Assembly: GCA_900312665.1 (NCBI GenBank)
Contig: ONZQ02000016.1
Span: 124,001 to 188,000 of the forward strand
From: Cephalotrichum gorgonifer
Taxonomy: Eukaryota; Ascomycota; Sordariomycetes; Microascales; Microascaceae
Direction: 5' to 3'
Length of the DNA: 64,000 bases
Below are positions 44,294 to 55,887 of this stretch, piece after piece (the stretch's first letter is position 1; each line of letters starts with the position of its first letter). The notes beneath the pieces were generated by a model. It saw only the letters and a list, made by a program, of their open reading frames with translations, searched no databases and had not been told where the DNA came from. A program made the translations under genes and the position numbers.

Positions 44294-47201
44294 ATGGAAG
44301 CCCTCGGCGCCGGGGCCAACGCCCTCGCTTTCGTCGTGCTGGCCCTGAAGTCGGCTAAAACGATCTACGCAGTCATAGGAGACCTCAAAGACGGGCCAAA
44401 TAACGTCAGGCGTGCGATAACAAATGTGAATAGGCTCCTGTCGACACTAGACCAGCTGTCCAAGTGTCGAGCTCTCGATGAGCGCGGCAGTAATGGTCTT
44501 GCAGATCGCATGTTGACATGCCTCAAGGACCTGGAGACCTTTTCTACGAAGCTCGAAGGGCTCAGGGTGACGAAGTCCGAAAAGCGCCTTGGAATGTATT
44601 GGAAGAGGGTCAAGGCGGTCCTGAATGAGAAGGCTCTTGACAATATGAACGATGTCGTGGCTGGTCACACGTCGGCGCTAAACCTTCAACTAGCCGCTCT
44701 TCAGAGGTTTGTAAAGTCCCCCGTCCCCGTCCCCATCCCCAACCCACCCCCTTTTTTCTTTCCCGGACACTCCGGCCACGTTTGGCTTGTATTGCTTCGA
44801 GGATTTTCACTGATGGACCTACCTTGTAGTGAAACGGTCTTCGGAGTTCCTGACCAACTTGATATGATCAAGAAGGAACTCGTCTCTCAACGAACCACTC
44901 GTGAAACGGAAACGAGAATATGGAGGGAACAACGGATGGAATGGAGAGAAGTGCCGCAAAACGTCGGTCACGCCAAGAATACTCTCGCTACCATTCACAA
45001 GGAGGTGCAGGTCATGTCGTCCTCACAGGCAGCCGGTCACAGCCGGACAGACGCAAAACTCGACGAGATACTCGAACAGCTTCTCACGCTGCAGCTCCAA
45101 CGTCAGTCCTCTAGTAGAGGTGTCGAAGTGAAAGGTCGTGACTCGCACAAACAGACACCAGCCAAGGGGCTGAGGGTTGGTTACAAGGAAGAAACGTGCT
45201 CAGAGTTGATGGAATCTCTGGCCCGACTTTGCAGGCTCGCCGACAAGAAGTCGGGAAGGGTGGCACCCGGCGAATCCGAGGATATCATTAAAAGTTTGTT
45301 GGCGATTATGACCTGGATGATGTCCCAAGAATTCCTGCGGGGTGCGACGACGTCTGGTTTGGTTGACACGAAGCCATGCACGAGTTGTGACGGGCAGCAC
45401 TTGCAGGACATACGAACGTGTGTATCATCAGTTTACAGTGTCCTCTTGTCTGCGAGGCATATTACGCTCAATGACCAAGGTACGTTGCCAAGAAAAATTA
45501 AGAAAGTCTAATACCGTACGCAGCTAATGAGGAGCCCAGAGCGGATTCGGCAACAGGCCCCGGGGGTGTGGTGCAGCCATCACTGGACAACGGAGGTCTA
45601 TGACTTTGGACTCGGCGTTCTCCTCGTAAGGTCCTGTACAGAATATCACGACTACCAGCACCCCTCGCAGAGTGGCACACCAAATTCGAATTTCCAGCAC
45701 GATTCTTTCGTGGAGGAAGTAACGACCTCTATCACCCTCATCCCGTCACGCATGCAGGGTGTGGGGCAAATGCTCAACATTACCAGCCACCAACTCCATG
45801 GTGACCAGGGTACCTTCTCATCTATCCCGACGCTATCAGTCAACAATATCCTCCCAGCCGGATCACCTGTCTTCTCAACCGTGAGAGAGGGCCGGATGCG
45901 GGATTTCCTGGCACTCTTGAGGGATGGCAAGGCGTCAATAAGAGACCACGACGAGTATGGGGCTTCACTTCTTCACGTGAGTCTCGTGCCCATGTCTCCG
46001 GCTCTTTCACTTGTCTGACAAACTTTATAAGTACGCAAGCAGGCAACCAGATATGTGTCGATTCCTTATCCAATCTGGTGTAGATGTCGACAGTGTTGCG
46101 AGACATACTGGGGTTCATCTTTTAGATGGGATTCAAGGTTTAGATTACCTGTATAGCAGCGGCCTTTCTAAACGTTCCACATTTCCGAGAGGGATATAGC
46201 TAACTTATCCTTAACACCCTAGGGAATCTACAATGGCAGTTTCTACTTTTTATCCGAAAGAAGATGCAAAGGAAGCGCTTCATTCTTGCCGGAGATATCT
46301 CCTGCAGGCTGGATGTGACCCCACAATCCCTTTTCTTCAGACGAATCAGTCCGGGGACGAAGTCGAAGTCGAGTACGCCGCGATTATTTGGACCCTTTTC
46401 CTAGGGGATCCGGTAAGGAAACTGTATCCTTTATTTTGCGGGGTCGACCGATCTTAACGTGGGATTTAGGAGGACCTAAAACTCTTGCTCGATTACGGAG
46501 GCGCCTTCGTAAACGCAAAAACCGTAATTCGCGATAGAACCTTGCTGTTGCTACTGTGCAGTGGTCGACAGTGGGGTGAAGCAGGTTTTGATATCCTCCT
46601 CAAACGAGGCGCCAGTGTTATGGAGCGGGGTATTTCCGGGGATACATGCCTTCATCATTGCTTTCAGCTGAATTCGATTCTGTTAACCCAGAAATGGTTC
46701 ACGTCTGATGCAGTCAGACGCTACAGAGATGGCCTCATATATCTCATCCGGAATGGCGCAGATGTCCTCGCAAAGAACAACGATGGTATATCTGTCTCAC
46801 AGGCCGCGTACCGTCCGTACGCGAGTGGCCTATGGAAGACGGTGAAAAAGGACAACATCGGCGGTTTCTCCGGAGACCTGTGGGATTGTGCTCTGGCAAG
46901 CTGTGGATTCGACGTTCCCACCTTCCGACGCGGGTTTGCTAGAAGATCCGATTACACGGAGTTGTATACGAGGGAGCACTTTGAGATCCTCTGGGAGGAT
47001 AGAGAGCATCTCTGTCCATACTACCATGACGATGAATCTGAGATTCAGAATCTGGTGGAGTGCATGGACGACGAGGACGCGAGCGAGTGGACAACGACAG
47101 ATTCAGAAGATGACTGGACCTCCGATGACCTGAACGATGAGCAGATGCCTCCAGAGCAGAGAGATACCGGTGGCAGCCCAACTGGAAGCTTTCGCAGATA
47201 G
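44294..47201 (+). CDS. Helo-like/STAND N-terminal domain protein with ankyrin-type repeats
   Basis: Six exons: 44294-44706, 44830-45479, 45540-45976, 46032-46150, 46223-46412, 46470-47201 (846 aa; sums in phase). Residues 1-140 (MEALGAGANALAFVVLALKS...) are the fungal N-terminal domain of STAND proteins, a helical Helo-like membrane-acting module. A charged linker follows, with a coiled-coil-prone heptad region. The C-terminal half has ankyrin-like units (RDHDEYGASLLHYA, MCRFLIQSGVDVDS, LLKRGASVMERGISGDTCLHH, YLIRNGADVLAKNNDGIS) and an acidic tail. There is no NACHT or NB-ARC ATPase. Such proteins are linked by family to recognition and regulated cell death in fungi; specific ligands are unknown. 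Intron 1 holds C-rich repeats. Confidence 0.75.
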
Positions 47202-47717
47202 AAATCCCGTACCAATAGGGGCCAGGGATAACCCCACGACTCTGGTTGAGCTATAGGCATGGCTTAGAACCCCTGATGGAAGGGGTTTGAAATTCCGCCA
47301 GCCACGTGGGTGCCAGTTAAGCCGCAAGGTTGGCGAGAAGAGCCATAGGTGGTGGGATAGTTTTCCGGTTTTGTATCCTTGTCCCCAAACCCGCAAAGTC
47401 CAGATACACCTACTACCTATGGACTACACAGTCTGATCGTATATAGACCACGGACGTGAGATTTCGATTGATGTTACTTGGAGAGCAGTGGTATATAGCA
47501 TACATGAAGTATAGGAGTCTATGGCCTAGCCAGTCACAGGAGGCTCTGGTGAGGTGATAGGACTGCTCGTGCTACTATTGCTTCCTATAACCAGCATATC
47601 TGTTCAGGGCCATCGCCCTTTCCCTCCCGGACGACAAGTATCCGTGGATCTAGCCAGCAACGCCTGAAGCCCGACATCGTTTCTATACCGCACCGAGGAA
47701 CGACCCTTCCATTCCCC
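47202..47717. other. Intergenic, convergent
   Basis: Tail-to-tail spacer before the phosphotransferase pseudogene. No gene recognised. Confidence 0.5.
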
Positions 47718-48981
47718 CTAGTCTAGCCCACCATCAACCCCCACTCCGTCCCGAAGGCCCCGAAACAGACCAAGAAATCCTTCCCAGTCCTCAAGGTCGT
47801 GCCCGCAGCAAAACGCAAACTTATGCTGTAGACGCCCGCTCCGTATCAGGGCCGCCAGATCCTCGCGGCCCTTGTCTTCAAATATCTCGGCCAACGCAAC
47901 TTCGTCATCGCCAAGGTCATTGACGCCGTTATAGAAGCTCGAAACAGGCAATAGGGCGATTGGGGAATCGAATGCGTGTGCCGCCGACGCGGTGTGTGCC
48001 CACTCCTGGTCTATAATGCCCGTTACGTTGAAATCGTCGTCTACTAGTGTATGATCGCCCTTGTCATCCGCGTGCTTTAGGTAGAAATCTGTTTCACCGT
48101 GCGCCGATGGTGGCAAGATCCAAGGGACCAAATCGAGGAGGAAACGGTGGACGAGGTAGGCGTCAACCGCCCGCTGAGAGTAGATCTCATTCCGGACGAT
48201 AAGATCCAATATCAAACGGATCGAAACTTTGTGATATTCTTCCAAGGATGACAAGGGGCCGATGGGTCGCATCCCCGACTCGTCAAAATCCGTGAGTGAC
48301 TCGAGAGAAAGGGCCGACGTGGAGCTCGCGCGGATGGTCAAGGGAACCGAGCTGTTTGAACAGGTACTTTTGGATCTCGATGCATATATCCGCGAGCTGG
48401 TCCATGATCTTCCGGCGCGGGAAATTGGCGTCTGACGACCAGCTCAGAGACGTCCCTGGTAGATTCTCCATGAGAATGTAGCCTACGCCAACGGGATTGT
48501 CCGCGTCTTCAAAGGAATAGTCAAAAACTCTGGGGGCTGGGACTTTAGTCTTCTCCAGGAACTGTAGCGCCGCGACCTCGCTTCGGACGATGTAGTCCCG
48601 CAGCTAAGCTGGGGGCGACGCCGCATTAAATCGTCGAATGCGCGCGATCCACTGGACACCATCCTCAAAACTGATTATGATGTGGTAGTTCATCCCTCCC
48701 ATGACTGACCTTCGCGTCTCTCCGTCGTATTGCAGAGTTGGGATTGAGCAGAGCACGCCATGATGCAGATGCGTAGCTCCGGATGCAAGCGCAGACGTGT
48801 CGATTTTCTGGATCAAGGTTGTAAGCTCACGCTCCTCAGCTTCGTGGGCACGCAGGTCGTACGCGTCAGCGTCCTGATACGTGTTAACGCGCGGTTGCAA
48901 TCGAGAATCGCGGTCAACGACTAGCAACAAACCTCCCACGTTGGGCAATGATGATATTCCCGTTGAAGATGAACCGAGCAT
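47718..48981 (-). pseudogene. Aminoglycoside phosphotransferase (APH)-family pseudogene
   Basis: Starts at ATG 48981 and reads to 48607 (GGMNYHIIISFEDGVQWIARIRRF). TAG at 48604-48606 interrupts ASPPA/LRDYIVRSEVAALQFL, and the same frame then continues with typical kinase-like sequence (YILMENLPGTSLSW). Around 48300-48312 (HVGPFS/LESLTDF) the frame shifts by one base. The last part has YLKHADDKGDHTLVDDDFN and VTGIIDQEWAH, the catalytic and metal-binding region, ending GVGVDGGLD at 47718. No intron signals explain the stop or the shift. In intact relatives this fungal APH-like family is a single-domain small-molecule or protein kinase-like protein of about 400 residues. Two independent lesions make it a pseudogene, barring sequencing errors. 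Confidence 0.75.
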
Positions 48982-49257
48982 AAATGGTGGTCACAAAGAA
49001 CGCATTCCCCAAGAGTACGGACCGCAGGCCTCTTGCAGGCCTCGAAATCGCAGGGCCACATGGGCATGACCTATAACTTTCTCGTGCTACAATATCATGG
49101 AGAACAAGGCACGCTTAAAAAATGAGGGCTAGGATTAAAATAGCTGCGCGCTGGTGTTGGTAGCTGGCTGGTGACTCGTAAGTAATATGGGAATATCTTA
49201 TAGGGCAGTATTCCATTTCACGTGTATCACATGCTGACCAGCCCCCTTCTATTCCAG

Positions 49258-49901
49258 AATCTCGTACAGGTCGTGTCACCAGCCGGCCGCTCCGCCTTGG
49301 AGCCAGCGATCTCATTCTTTTCGGTGCAACCGGCAACATTGCTGATGTCTGGGGCTCCGGCCATCTTGAGGGTAAGGTCAATATCAGGCAGCCCTTGTTC
49401 TGTCTACCGGCGTCCGAATTTGAGGATGACGATCGTCTCCTCACCTTTACCGCTCGGCTCGGTGCCCTCCCACACAAGCTCTTCAATCACTCATAAACCC
49501 CTTCCCCGTACATTACATCGGAGATAACGCGCTTCAACTGCGGGCCCGGAGATACCGCCCCCGGGGAGGAACCGCTTATGGCGGAGCAGGCACGGAGGTC
49601 TTCTATGACGCCAGCCCAAATCTTGGCCAGGAAAAACCAAGGAAGCGAAGGTTCTCATTTGATGGATGGTGGGCTTTGCAGTATGATCTTGCGAAGGGAC
49701 CTGCGCCTGTGGAATACTGGCTGCTCCATGGGTATGGCAGGATCGGTATTGAGAGTGACTTAGCCAAGGTATCAATAATGTAGCTACACTATGTGGCCCT
49801 GTGTGTTGCAGTCGGAGCGAGCTGCCCGCTACGTACAACGACGGATGACACTCCAGTTGAGCTTTCAGTACCGTTGCCTGAAACGATCGCCTCACGCCTG
49901 A
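49258..49901 (+). pseudogene. Remnant of an unrecognised gene, C-terminal part
   Basis: No start codon or complete frame, but clear protein-like reading on the plus strand. After a pyrimidine-rich CCAG at 49254-49257 it reads TGRVTSRPLRLGASDLILFG up to LPHKLFNHS, then hits TAA at 49495-49497. A shifted frame resumes near 49514 with YIGDNALQLRARRYRPRGGT, RRFSFDGWWALQYDLAKGP, VEYWLLHGYG and IESDLAK. A canonical intron (GTATCA to TTGCAG, ending at 49808) leads to SERAARYVQRRMTLQLSFQYR and a TGA at 49899-49901. The family was not identified. The 5' part is absent, and the stop plus frame change indicate decay. Confidence 0.5.
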
Positions 49902-50628
49902 GCAGTGAATTATAAACTCTGACCTCCAGTCGATGTGAAGAGGTCTCATCAGTGTAGATTCGGAACCCATGAGCCTTAGCTTGAAAGTGAACATCCTCTC
50001 GATGGCCATGTTCTTCATACAAGCAAGATGCCCAGCTGAATAGTTGCAAAACTCATGTCGGCGCGGCATCCAGGAACCGATACCCCTTGGATTGCTTCTA
50101 CTTCAAACCTGGGTGCAGCCAAGCATCCAACCCAAGTGGATTGTTGTATTCGAGCATTATCCTGTAATCTTGGCGTGAGTACTTTTATCCTCCGAGCTTA
50201 CAGCCGTGGGGAACGGAACCGGCACATTTAGTCGGATAAGCGGATGCGGGCGGAGTCATCTGCGCGAATATCGCGACCTATCAGCGGTATGTACCGGCTA
50301 GAAGATCGCCCGAAAGATCTTGAGATAGTACGCATCCGGTTCTACATGTCCAAGGTGTACGTCATGCCCAGATGAGTCACATTGCCTGTTCCCTATCTTC
50401 TACGACATGCCCAGGTAATGATATAATTATATCCCACCGCAAAACGGCTTTCTCAAAGTTACTCGTAAACAACAGGACGTTGTCCCGGGCATTTTCAACA
50501 CATTTTCTATCTGTATCAAGACTTGATCCTAATACGTGCAGCACTTTACCTCTCACGCAATTTTGCATGCTTGTATTGTTAGACCTGCAAAGAAGGTCCC
50601 AGAAGGTCCCACAGAACACCAATTCATC
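49902..50628. other. Intergenic
   Basis: No gene. Contains a 10-bp tandem duplication, AGAAGGTCCC twice at 50591-50610, within the leader of the O-methyltransferase. Confidence 0.5.
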
Positions 50629-51312
50629 ATGCGTACTCCCGACTACCCCTCGCGAGACTCTGACGACTGGGCAAAGGTAGACAGCTACTTCACGGACCTA
50701 CTCGCCCCGGCAGATTCCGCATTGGAAGCCTCACTCGAAGCAAACGCAAATGGTGGGCTGCCTGCGTATGACGTTTCCCCCATGCAGGGCAAGATGCTAG
50801 CACTCTTCGTCACCATGACGGGTGCCAAGCGCGTCCTCGAGATCGGAACACTAGGGGGCTACAGCACGATATGGATGGCGCGTGCGCTGCCGGAGGGCGG
50901 TAGCATCACGACTATCGAGTCGGTCGCGCATCATGCCGAGGTAGCGCGCAAGAACATTGCAAACGCGGGGGTGACTGAGAGGGTTGATCTCCGTGTCGGC
51001 GCCGCTCTCGATGTCCTGCCGGAGCTGACCGGCCCTTTCGACTTGGTTTTCATCGACGCCGACAAGCCTAACAACCCTAGCTATCTGGAGTGGTCGATGA
51101 AGCTGGCTCGCCCGGGGACGGTTATTATCGGGGATAATGTGGTTCGAGGAGGTGCAGTCACTGATAGCGACAGTAGGGATCCAAATGTGAGAGGGGTAAG
51201 GACCTTCCTGGAGATGATCTCGGAGGACCCGCGTTTGGAGGCAACGGCCATTCAGACTGTTGGCGAAAAGGGATGGGACGGATTCGTCATGGCCGTTGTC
51301 AAGGCCCGATAG
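50629..51312 (+). CDS. SAM-dependent O-methyltransferase (caffeoyl-CoA OMT-like, family 3)
   Basis: Single exon, 227 aa from the ATG at 50629; the frame is open upstream but the family starts near here. Motifs: MQGKMLALFVTMTGAKRVLE, LEIGTLGGYSTIWMARALP (SAM-binding GTLGGYS), TTIESVAHHAEVARKNI, DLVFIDADKPNNPSYLEW (metal-binding Asp and Asn), and PGTVIIGDNVVRGG (second Asp-Asn pair). This is the divalent-cation-dependent catechol/caffeoyl-CoA OMT family, which methylates hydroxyls of small aromatics. No cluster partners are adjacent except a decayed gene upstream. Confidence 0.88.
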   Translation: MRTPDYPSRDSDDWAKVDSYFTDLLAPADSALEASLEANANGGLPAYDVSPMQGKMLALFVTMTGAKRVLEIGTLGGYSTIWMARALPEGGSITTIESVAHHAEVARKNIANAGVTERVDLRVGAALDVLPELTGPFDLVFIDADKPNNPSYLEWSMKLARPGTVIIGDNVVRGGAVTDSDSRDPNVRGVRTFLEMISEDPRLEATAIQTVGEKGWDGFVMAVVKAR

Positions 51313-51674
51313 TTTCGCCGATGTTGGCAAGGGTCGACTCGGGATGGACTAAGGCGACGACCGGCCTGCCACATGAGCATAGGCAGGTTTGAACCTCGGA
51401 ATAGAAACTTTCCTATTTCATAAAATCGGGACAGGTTATGATCCAGTTCACGTACAGCTCTTCTCATTGGGATAGACTACTGATTATAGAACTATCAGTT
51501 ACTTCACGTCTACAGAAGACTGGACGCGACATGTTATAAATGGACACCAAGTTCTACATGGATCCAAAGGAGACGAAACGCAGACACAACTCAATACAAG
51601 ACAGCAATATGAACAGTAGATCTAATAGAGCACCAGATACGACTCAGATAAGAAACGACGCCACTCGCCTACCT
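51313..51674. other. Intergenic, convergent
   Basis: Spacer between the O-methyltransferase and the Mug113-like gene. No gene recognised. Confidence 0.5.
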
Positions 51675-53837
51675 CTATGCCACGCCTTTCCTCGAAGGTA
51701 TTGTAACGGCCAGCAGGGGGTCATCATTTGACGCGTCGCCGTTGAACACCTCCGCAACCGACCCATCACCCTCACTCCTCACGCGAAGGCTAATTTGAAT
51801 TTGAGCCACAGGGCTACATTTGCTTGACGTTTCCCATTCGTTCAAAGCCCTCAACATCACCTCATCCCAGTGTTCCATGGCCGCGCGATTTCCCTTTTCC
51901 CACGACTTCACTTGATCCCATATGGCTATCATCTTGTTCCTCCAGAATGAGTTGAGGCGACCGTTATCGAATGGTTTCGTTCGGACGAACCTTTGCCAGA
52001 GGCTGATCACCTCTTTTGCCCTCGTCTCGGATACCTTGAACCACTCGTCATGTTGTGTATTGCAAGTTGCCTTCGTTTTTCCGGGTGATTTCTGGAGTCT
52101 TCGCATCTCGATCTCTTTTTCATACAACCTCGTGCATCGCATGTCAAAGTGTCGATATTCTCCAAGGTGATAGTGGATACACGTTTCCATCACAGGAGCA
52201 GCCGAGTCCATATACCCCGTTCCCAACAAGGTAGGCTCGTACCCGCAGGCGAAGGATATCCTGTCCATCCGTTCCCCGAGGGAGGTCTTGCAACAGCCTA
52301 TCTTCACGAATCCCAGCGCATCGTCTCTGGTATACATGTAGATATACCCACCCTCCCTCCCCCCATCACGATAAATTGGCCTCTCCAGAACGCGCAAAAG
52401 GCGACCCAAGGCTGTGTATTGCCTCTCGTCTTTCCTACCGTAGAGTTTGAAATTCAATTCCGGGGAAGGTCTTGGAGACTGCTCCTCATCTCCAGGGGGG
52501 CTTGACACGGCTGCAGCTGACTCCCTCATACCCGTCGTTGGTTTTCCAGGCGGATTAACGTCGTCAAATAGCCGGGCATCGGATCTGGACCCGCATCCGG
52601 ACTTCGAAACTCCGGCAGCTGTTGCTTTATTCCGTGCGAGAAAAAGCAGGCCCTGACGTGCGTCAAAAGAGGGCTTTCGACCGGGGGATTCTTCGTCGGA
52701 CTCAGACGAGACTGGCAGCTGCGCTGCTAGGTTGTGCCTGGTGGACGGAGAATGTTTTTGTTTTGTTGGTGTCTCGTGATGGGATGGCTCGCCCCAATCG
52801 GTTCTTCCTTCCTGAATCGACACGTCTTTGCTTGTAGTGTCGGAGTAGGTGGTGTCTGGTGTACCGTCGAAGTCTCCACCGTCCTCCGAGAATGTTAAGC
52901 TCGGAGACAGGGAGTGTAAGGATAGTGATGAGTCGGAGTAGCGGTCGTCGTACGGTCGCCCGAGGGTCGAGCTCTGGTGCCTCCCTGATCTCGAAATCGG
53001 GCCGTTTTCCAGGCCTGGCGTGTCCTCCGTCTCGGATTCCGAATCATCGCTAATTACGGGCTCGTGTTTCTCCGTCGCCGTTTGTCGGCTCGTCTGCGTC
53101 GAGCCAACACCTCGGATAGGAGTTTGTCGTGTTTCATAGCGTCTGTTGAGGGAAGGTCGAGAAGCATCGGACGAACGAGAAAAGGGATTGGATTTTTTGA
53201 GCATCGATGTGAGACTGAGGCTCTTGATGGAGCTGAAGGTTGAGGTCCGCCGAATTATGGTGGGTGGGGCTGTGAAATCTGGCTGCGCTGGGTCTTCCCG
53301 GGCTGAATTGGCCGACTCACTCTCGCGGTGAACTGGGCGTTGGCCGGCGCCCGGCATTCTGGGCGAAGATTCTGATGGTGGCATGGACTTGAGCCGTTGG
53401 CACCTGGCATTCCATGCCTTCACATCGTCCAAGTGAGGAGGGTCTTCGTCCTCGGAGACCCTGGGAACACCATTGGCCGCGAGATATGCGAACCACAGGC
53501 TGCGATGCCATCTGGTGAATAGGTAAACGTACTGTGGTACATGCTTGGCACCTTTCCCGTCGCCAACCGGGACATCAGCATGCTTCGTCCAGCAGATGCA
53601 TTTCAGAGCCAGTTCCTCAAGCGTAGATGCAGTACCACGTGATGGAAAGCCCGCGTCGTGTATCTGGGATACCTTCTTCGTAATCTCGGCCTGTCTTTTT
53701 TCTGCGAACGGGCGAGTGCATAGACTACCATTTCCCTTTGTTGCGAGACAGTGGTCGCCAATTGAGAGGAAGGTGGAGAGCGCCTGGGCATCTTCAAAAG
53801 CATACCCGCCACGGCCTGTTGGGAAGAGACTTGACAT
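51675..53837 (-). CDS. T5orf172 (GIY-YIG-superfamily) domain protein, Mug113-like
   Basis: Single exon, 720 aa from the ATG at 53837 (MSSLFPTGRGGYAFEDAQ); the open frame extends upstream without an ATG. The N-terminal 150 residues contain several Cys (SLCTRPFAEKRQ, LALKCICWTKHAD). A long Ser/Pro/Asp-rich disordered middle follows (about 170-480). The conserved C-terminal domain begins GGYIYMYTRDDALGFVKIGC and includes MDRISFACGYEP, the T5orf172/DUF1766 fold. It is also found in S. pombe mug113 and many mould proteins. The GIY-YIG-type fold suggests nuclease ancestry, but activity in this eukaryotic group is not established. Not a homing endonuclease insertion: it is a full host-style gene with its own domains. 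Confidence 0.78.
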   Translation of the reverse strand: MSSLFPTGRGGYAFEDAQALSTFLSIGDHCLATKGNGSLCTRPFAEKRQAEITKKVSQIHDAGFPSRGTASTLEELALKCICWTKHADVPVGDGKGAKHVPQYVYLFTRWHRSLWFAYLAANGVPRVSEDEDPPHLDDVKAWNARCQRLKSMPPSESSPRMPGAGQRPVHRESESANSAREDPAQPDFTAPPTIIRRTSTFSSIKSLSLTSMLKKSNPFSRSSDASRPSLNRRYETRQTPIRGVGSTQTSRQTATEKHEPVISDDSESETEDTPGLENGPISRSGRHQSSTLGRPYDDRYSDSSLSLHSLSPSLTFSEDGGDFDGTPDTTYSDTTSKDVSIQEGRTDWGEPSHHETPTKQKHSPSTRHNLAAQLPVSSESDEESPGRKPSFDARQGLLFLARNKATAAGVSKSGCGSRSDARLFDDVNPPGKPTTGMRESAAAVSSPPGDEEQSPRPSPELNFKLYGRKDERQYTALGRLLRVLERPIYRDGGREGGYIYMYTRDDALGFVKIGCCKTSLGERMDRISFACGYEPTLLGTGYMDSAAPVMETCIHYHLGEYRHFDMRCTRLYEKEIEMRRLQKSPGKTKATCNTQHDEWFKVSETRAKEVISLWQRFVRTKPFDNGRLNSFWRNKMIAIWDQVKSWEKGNRAAMEHWDEVMLRALNEWETSSKCSPVAQIQISLRVRSEGDGSVAEVFNGDASNDDPLLAVTIPSRKGVA

Positions 53838-54762
53838 TTTGGCGACTGGGGCCAAGTTGAAACGGAGGAGCTGAGTGAGAAGATGGCGAAGGATTCTGCC
53901 CCCCCAGAAGATAGCGAGGAATTCGATTATATTACCAGAGAAGTTGAGACGAGGCAGACTGGCCACGAGGGGGCTGGGAAGGCCATCCGACCCCGGTCAG
54001 GACGGGAGCTCCGTGACCGTGGGTAGCAATATGGACTTCAGCCCCATGCAGGGTGACAAATTGGTCTGAATACCACCCACCTCCTTCCTTTTCAGATTGT
54101 CCGCTGGCTATGCTGAACCATCAGAGCACCTTGGCTAACTTTTTCCCTCATCCATCCAAGGGTAGGAGCTGTTCAGAAAATCTCCGAGTGAGTCCATAGC
54201 ATAGTCTTATTCACGGTAGAAGATGGCAGTTACTCCAGTTTAAACAGTTTGGAACCAGGGTTCGTTCACAGAAGCAGCCGTGAGTACTGAGGTAGATCCG
54301 AAAAAGGGGTTAGCTGCAGCAAGCGAAACGAGGCACCTCTGGGTGAACCGGAACGGCGGGACAGCAGAGCCAATAAGGTCGCGCTCCCACCCTCCCCCAC
54401 GTGCGGACGCGCCCTCAACGGCCCGTTGGTGGCGCCTCGGAAGCGGAGACATGCGACCTTGATCCTGGAAAACAACATGCGTGTCACTCGAAAAGTATTC
54501 ACCAGCAGCCAGCCTGGTCAGGAGGCAGCCCGGTTTAAGAGGGATTCCGAAGTCAATCAGTCAGACATTCCTATTTCACCGCCTCCTTATCTTTACACAC
54601 TCTTCGCGTTTAATTTCGGAAAGTACATTTACCTGTACCTACCTAGATTCTCCCATCCGACTCTCCTCTTGCTACTGACGGACATCTCCCTGGATCAAAC
54701 CTCCTCCGAACACCCCTTTCCTTTATCAGAGGTACTTCTCGTCTGCGTCAGACCCCTGCAAA
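53838..54762. other. Intergenic
   Basis: No strong gene. Pyrimidine-rich sequence before 54763 could be the leader of a small gene. Confidence 0.45.
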
Positions 54763-55016
54763 ATGTCTTGGTTCTTTCAGCCTGCAGCTGCAGTGTCAAT
54801 CAACTTTGATTATATGACTACTCCTATTACACCTTGCAGGGATCTTTTGTATCGACCACGGAGATCCAAGCCGACCAGTACGAAACGCGCTTCTACATGT
54901 AAGTTTTAGCCCAAAGGCCAATCATGTTACTGTCCAGGAGAAGGATTAGAGTTGACTGAGCGGTTGCAGACCGAGACTTAAAACGAGAAGTCAAGGTCCC
55001 CTTGGGGATGCCGTGA
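54763..55016 (+). CDS. Possible small protein, 60 aa, two exons
   Basis: ATG at 54763 in a good context (GCAAAATGTC) opens MSWFFQPAAAVSINFDYMTT. Exon 1 is 54763-54898 and ends at a GTAAGT donor. A GCAG acceptor at 54966-54969 leads to exon 2 (54970-55016), ending LKREVKVPLGMP. Phases agree. No family recognised, and the call rests only on start context and splice signals. Confidence 0.25.
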
Positions 55017-55887
55017 GAGCTTCGATTACGGAGAGCGACTCCGAGGAAGGTGGTGCCGGTGTATGGATATTTGAGATGAGGTCAAGAGGACTTGGTGGTA
55101 ATGGGGTTGCATATTCATGAATAGAGTGCCCTCGGGAGAGTCCTAGCTTCATGGGTACTAGATCTTAGCTCACAAGGATGACCTGAGGGCACAAACTGAT
55201 GTTGAATGAATAAGGTGCTTTGTTAAACGTACAAGCCAACAAGTTCTAGGTCCCAAAGATATAATGACAACAGTTAATGACAACAGTTAATGCTTCATTC
55301 CGCCCCAGATTGGGGTCCCAAGGATAGAAACCCTCGCTGCTTGTTAAGGAGACGCCCCATCACTTCACACTACCAAACCCTTAGTCTCGGCAACCTCACA
55401 TAGAGCATTTGCTTAGTCGTTCTCATCCACAAAATGGATTATCTCCCCAGTTGGCAAAGGAAGAAACATACTTTCCAGAAGAAATGCCTTTCTTCCAAGC
55501 TACTCCTTCCAACCATACCATTGCGAAGGCAACACTGTCACTATCATCGCAGGGCGCCCCTCCTACAACACCGGCTTCAAATCAAATGCTATATATTATT
55601 CTCTATTCAGCTTCCTCTTCATTATGGCTGCTAATATTGACGGTCATATTTCCTACATTAAGCCCCGCAGTGAGATCGACGATGGCTCGGACTCAAAACC
55701 GCCCAAAGGATTTTCCGGCCATCCTGCAGAAATTTTGTCAGCACAAGACCGCCTTGGAAAGGCTACTATGGCTGCTATACGTGTTAAAACAACCCAATAC
55801 TGAATGTTGCGCCACCTATCCCATGCACGCAAGGTCGATTCTGGGCCAGACTTGCCCCCTGACAACTCCAATCTCTAGATAACTTCC
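55017..55887. other. Intergenic or decayed
   Basis: Contains a 13-bp tandem duplication, AATGACAACAGTT, at 55263-55288. A frame from ATG 55624 (MAANIDGHISYIKPRSEIDD) is protein-like for about 60 codons but ends without a convincing splice to the following frame. Confidence 0.4.

Noticed and set aside
49491..50069. A 192-codon minus-strand ORF
   Set aside because: It is the complement of the remnant read on the plus strand, which has much better protein character and a splice junction.
51675..53837. GIY-YIG domain as a homing endonuclease or mobile intron ORF
   Set aside because: Nuclear single-exon gene with long host-type N-terminal and disordered regions, as in Mug113-like proteins; no intron or insertion context.
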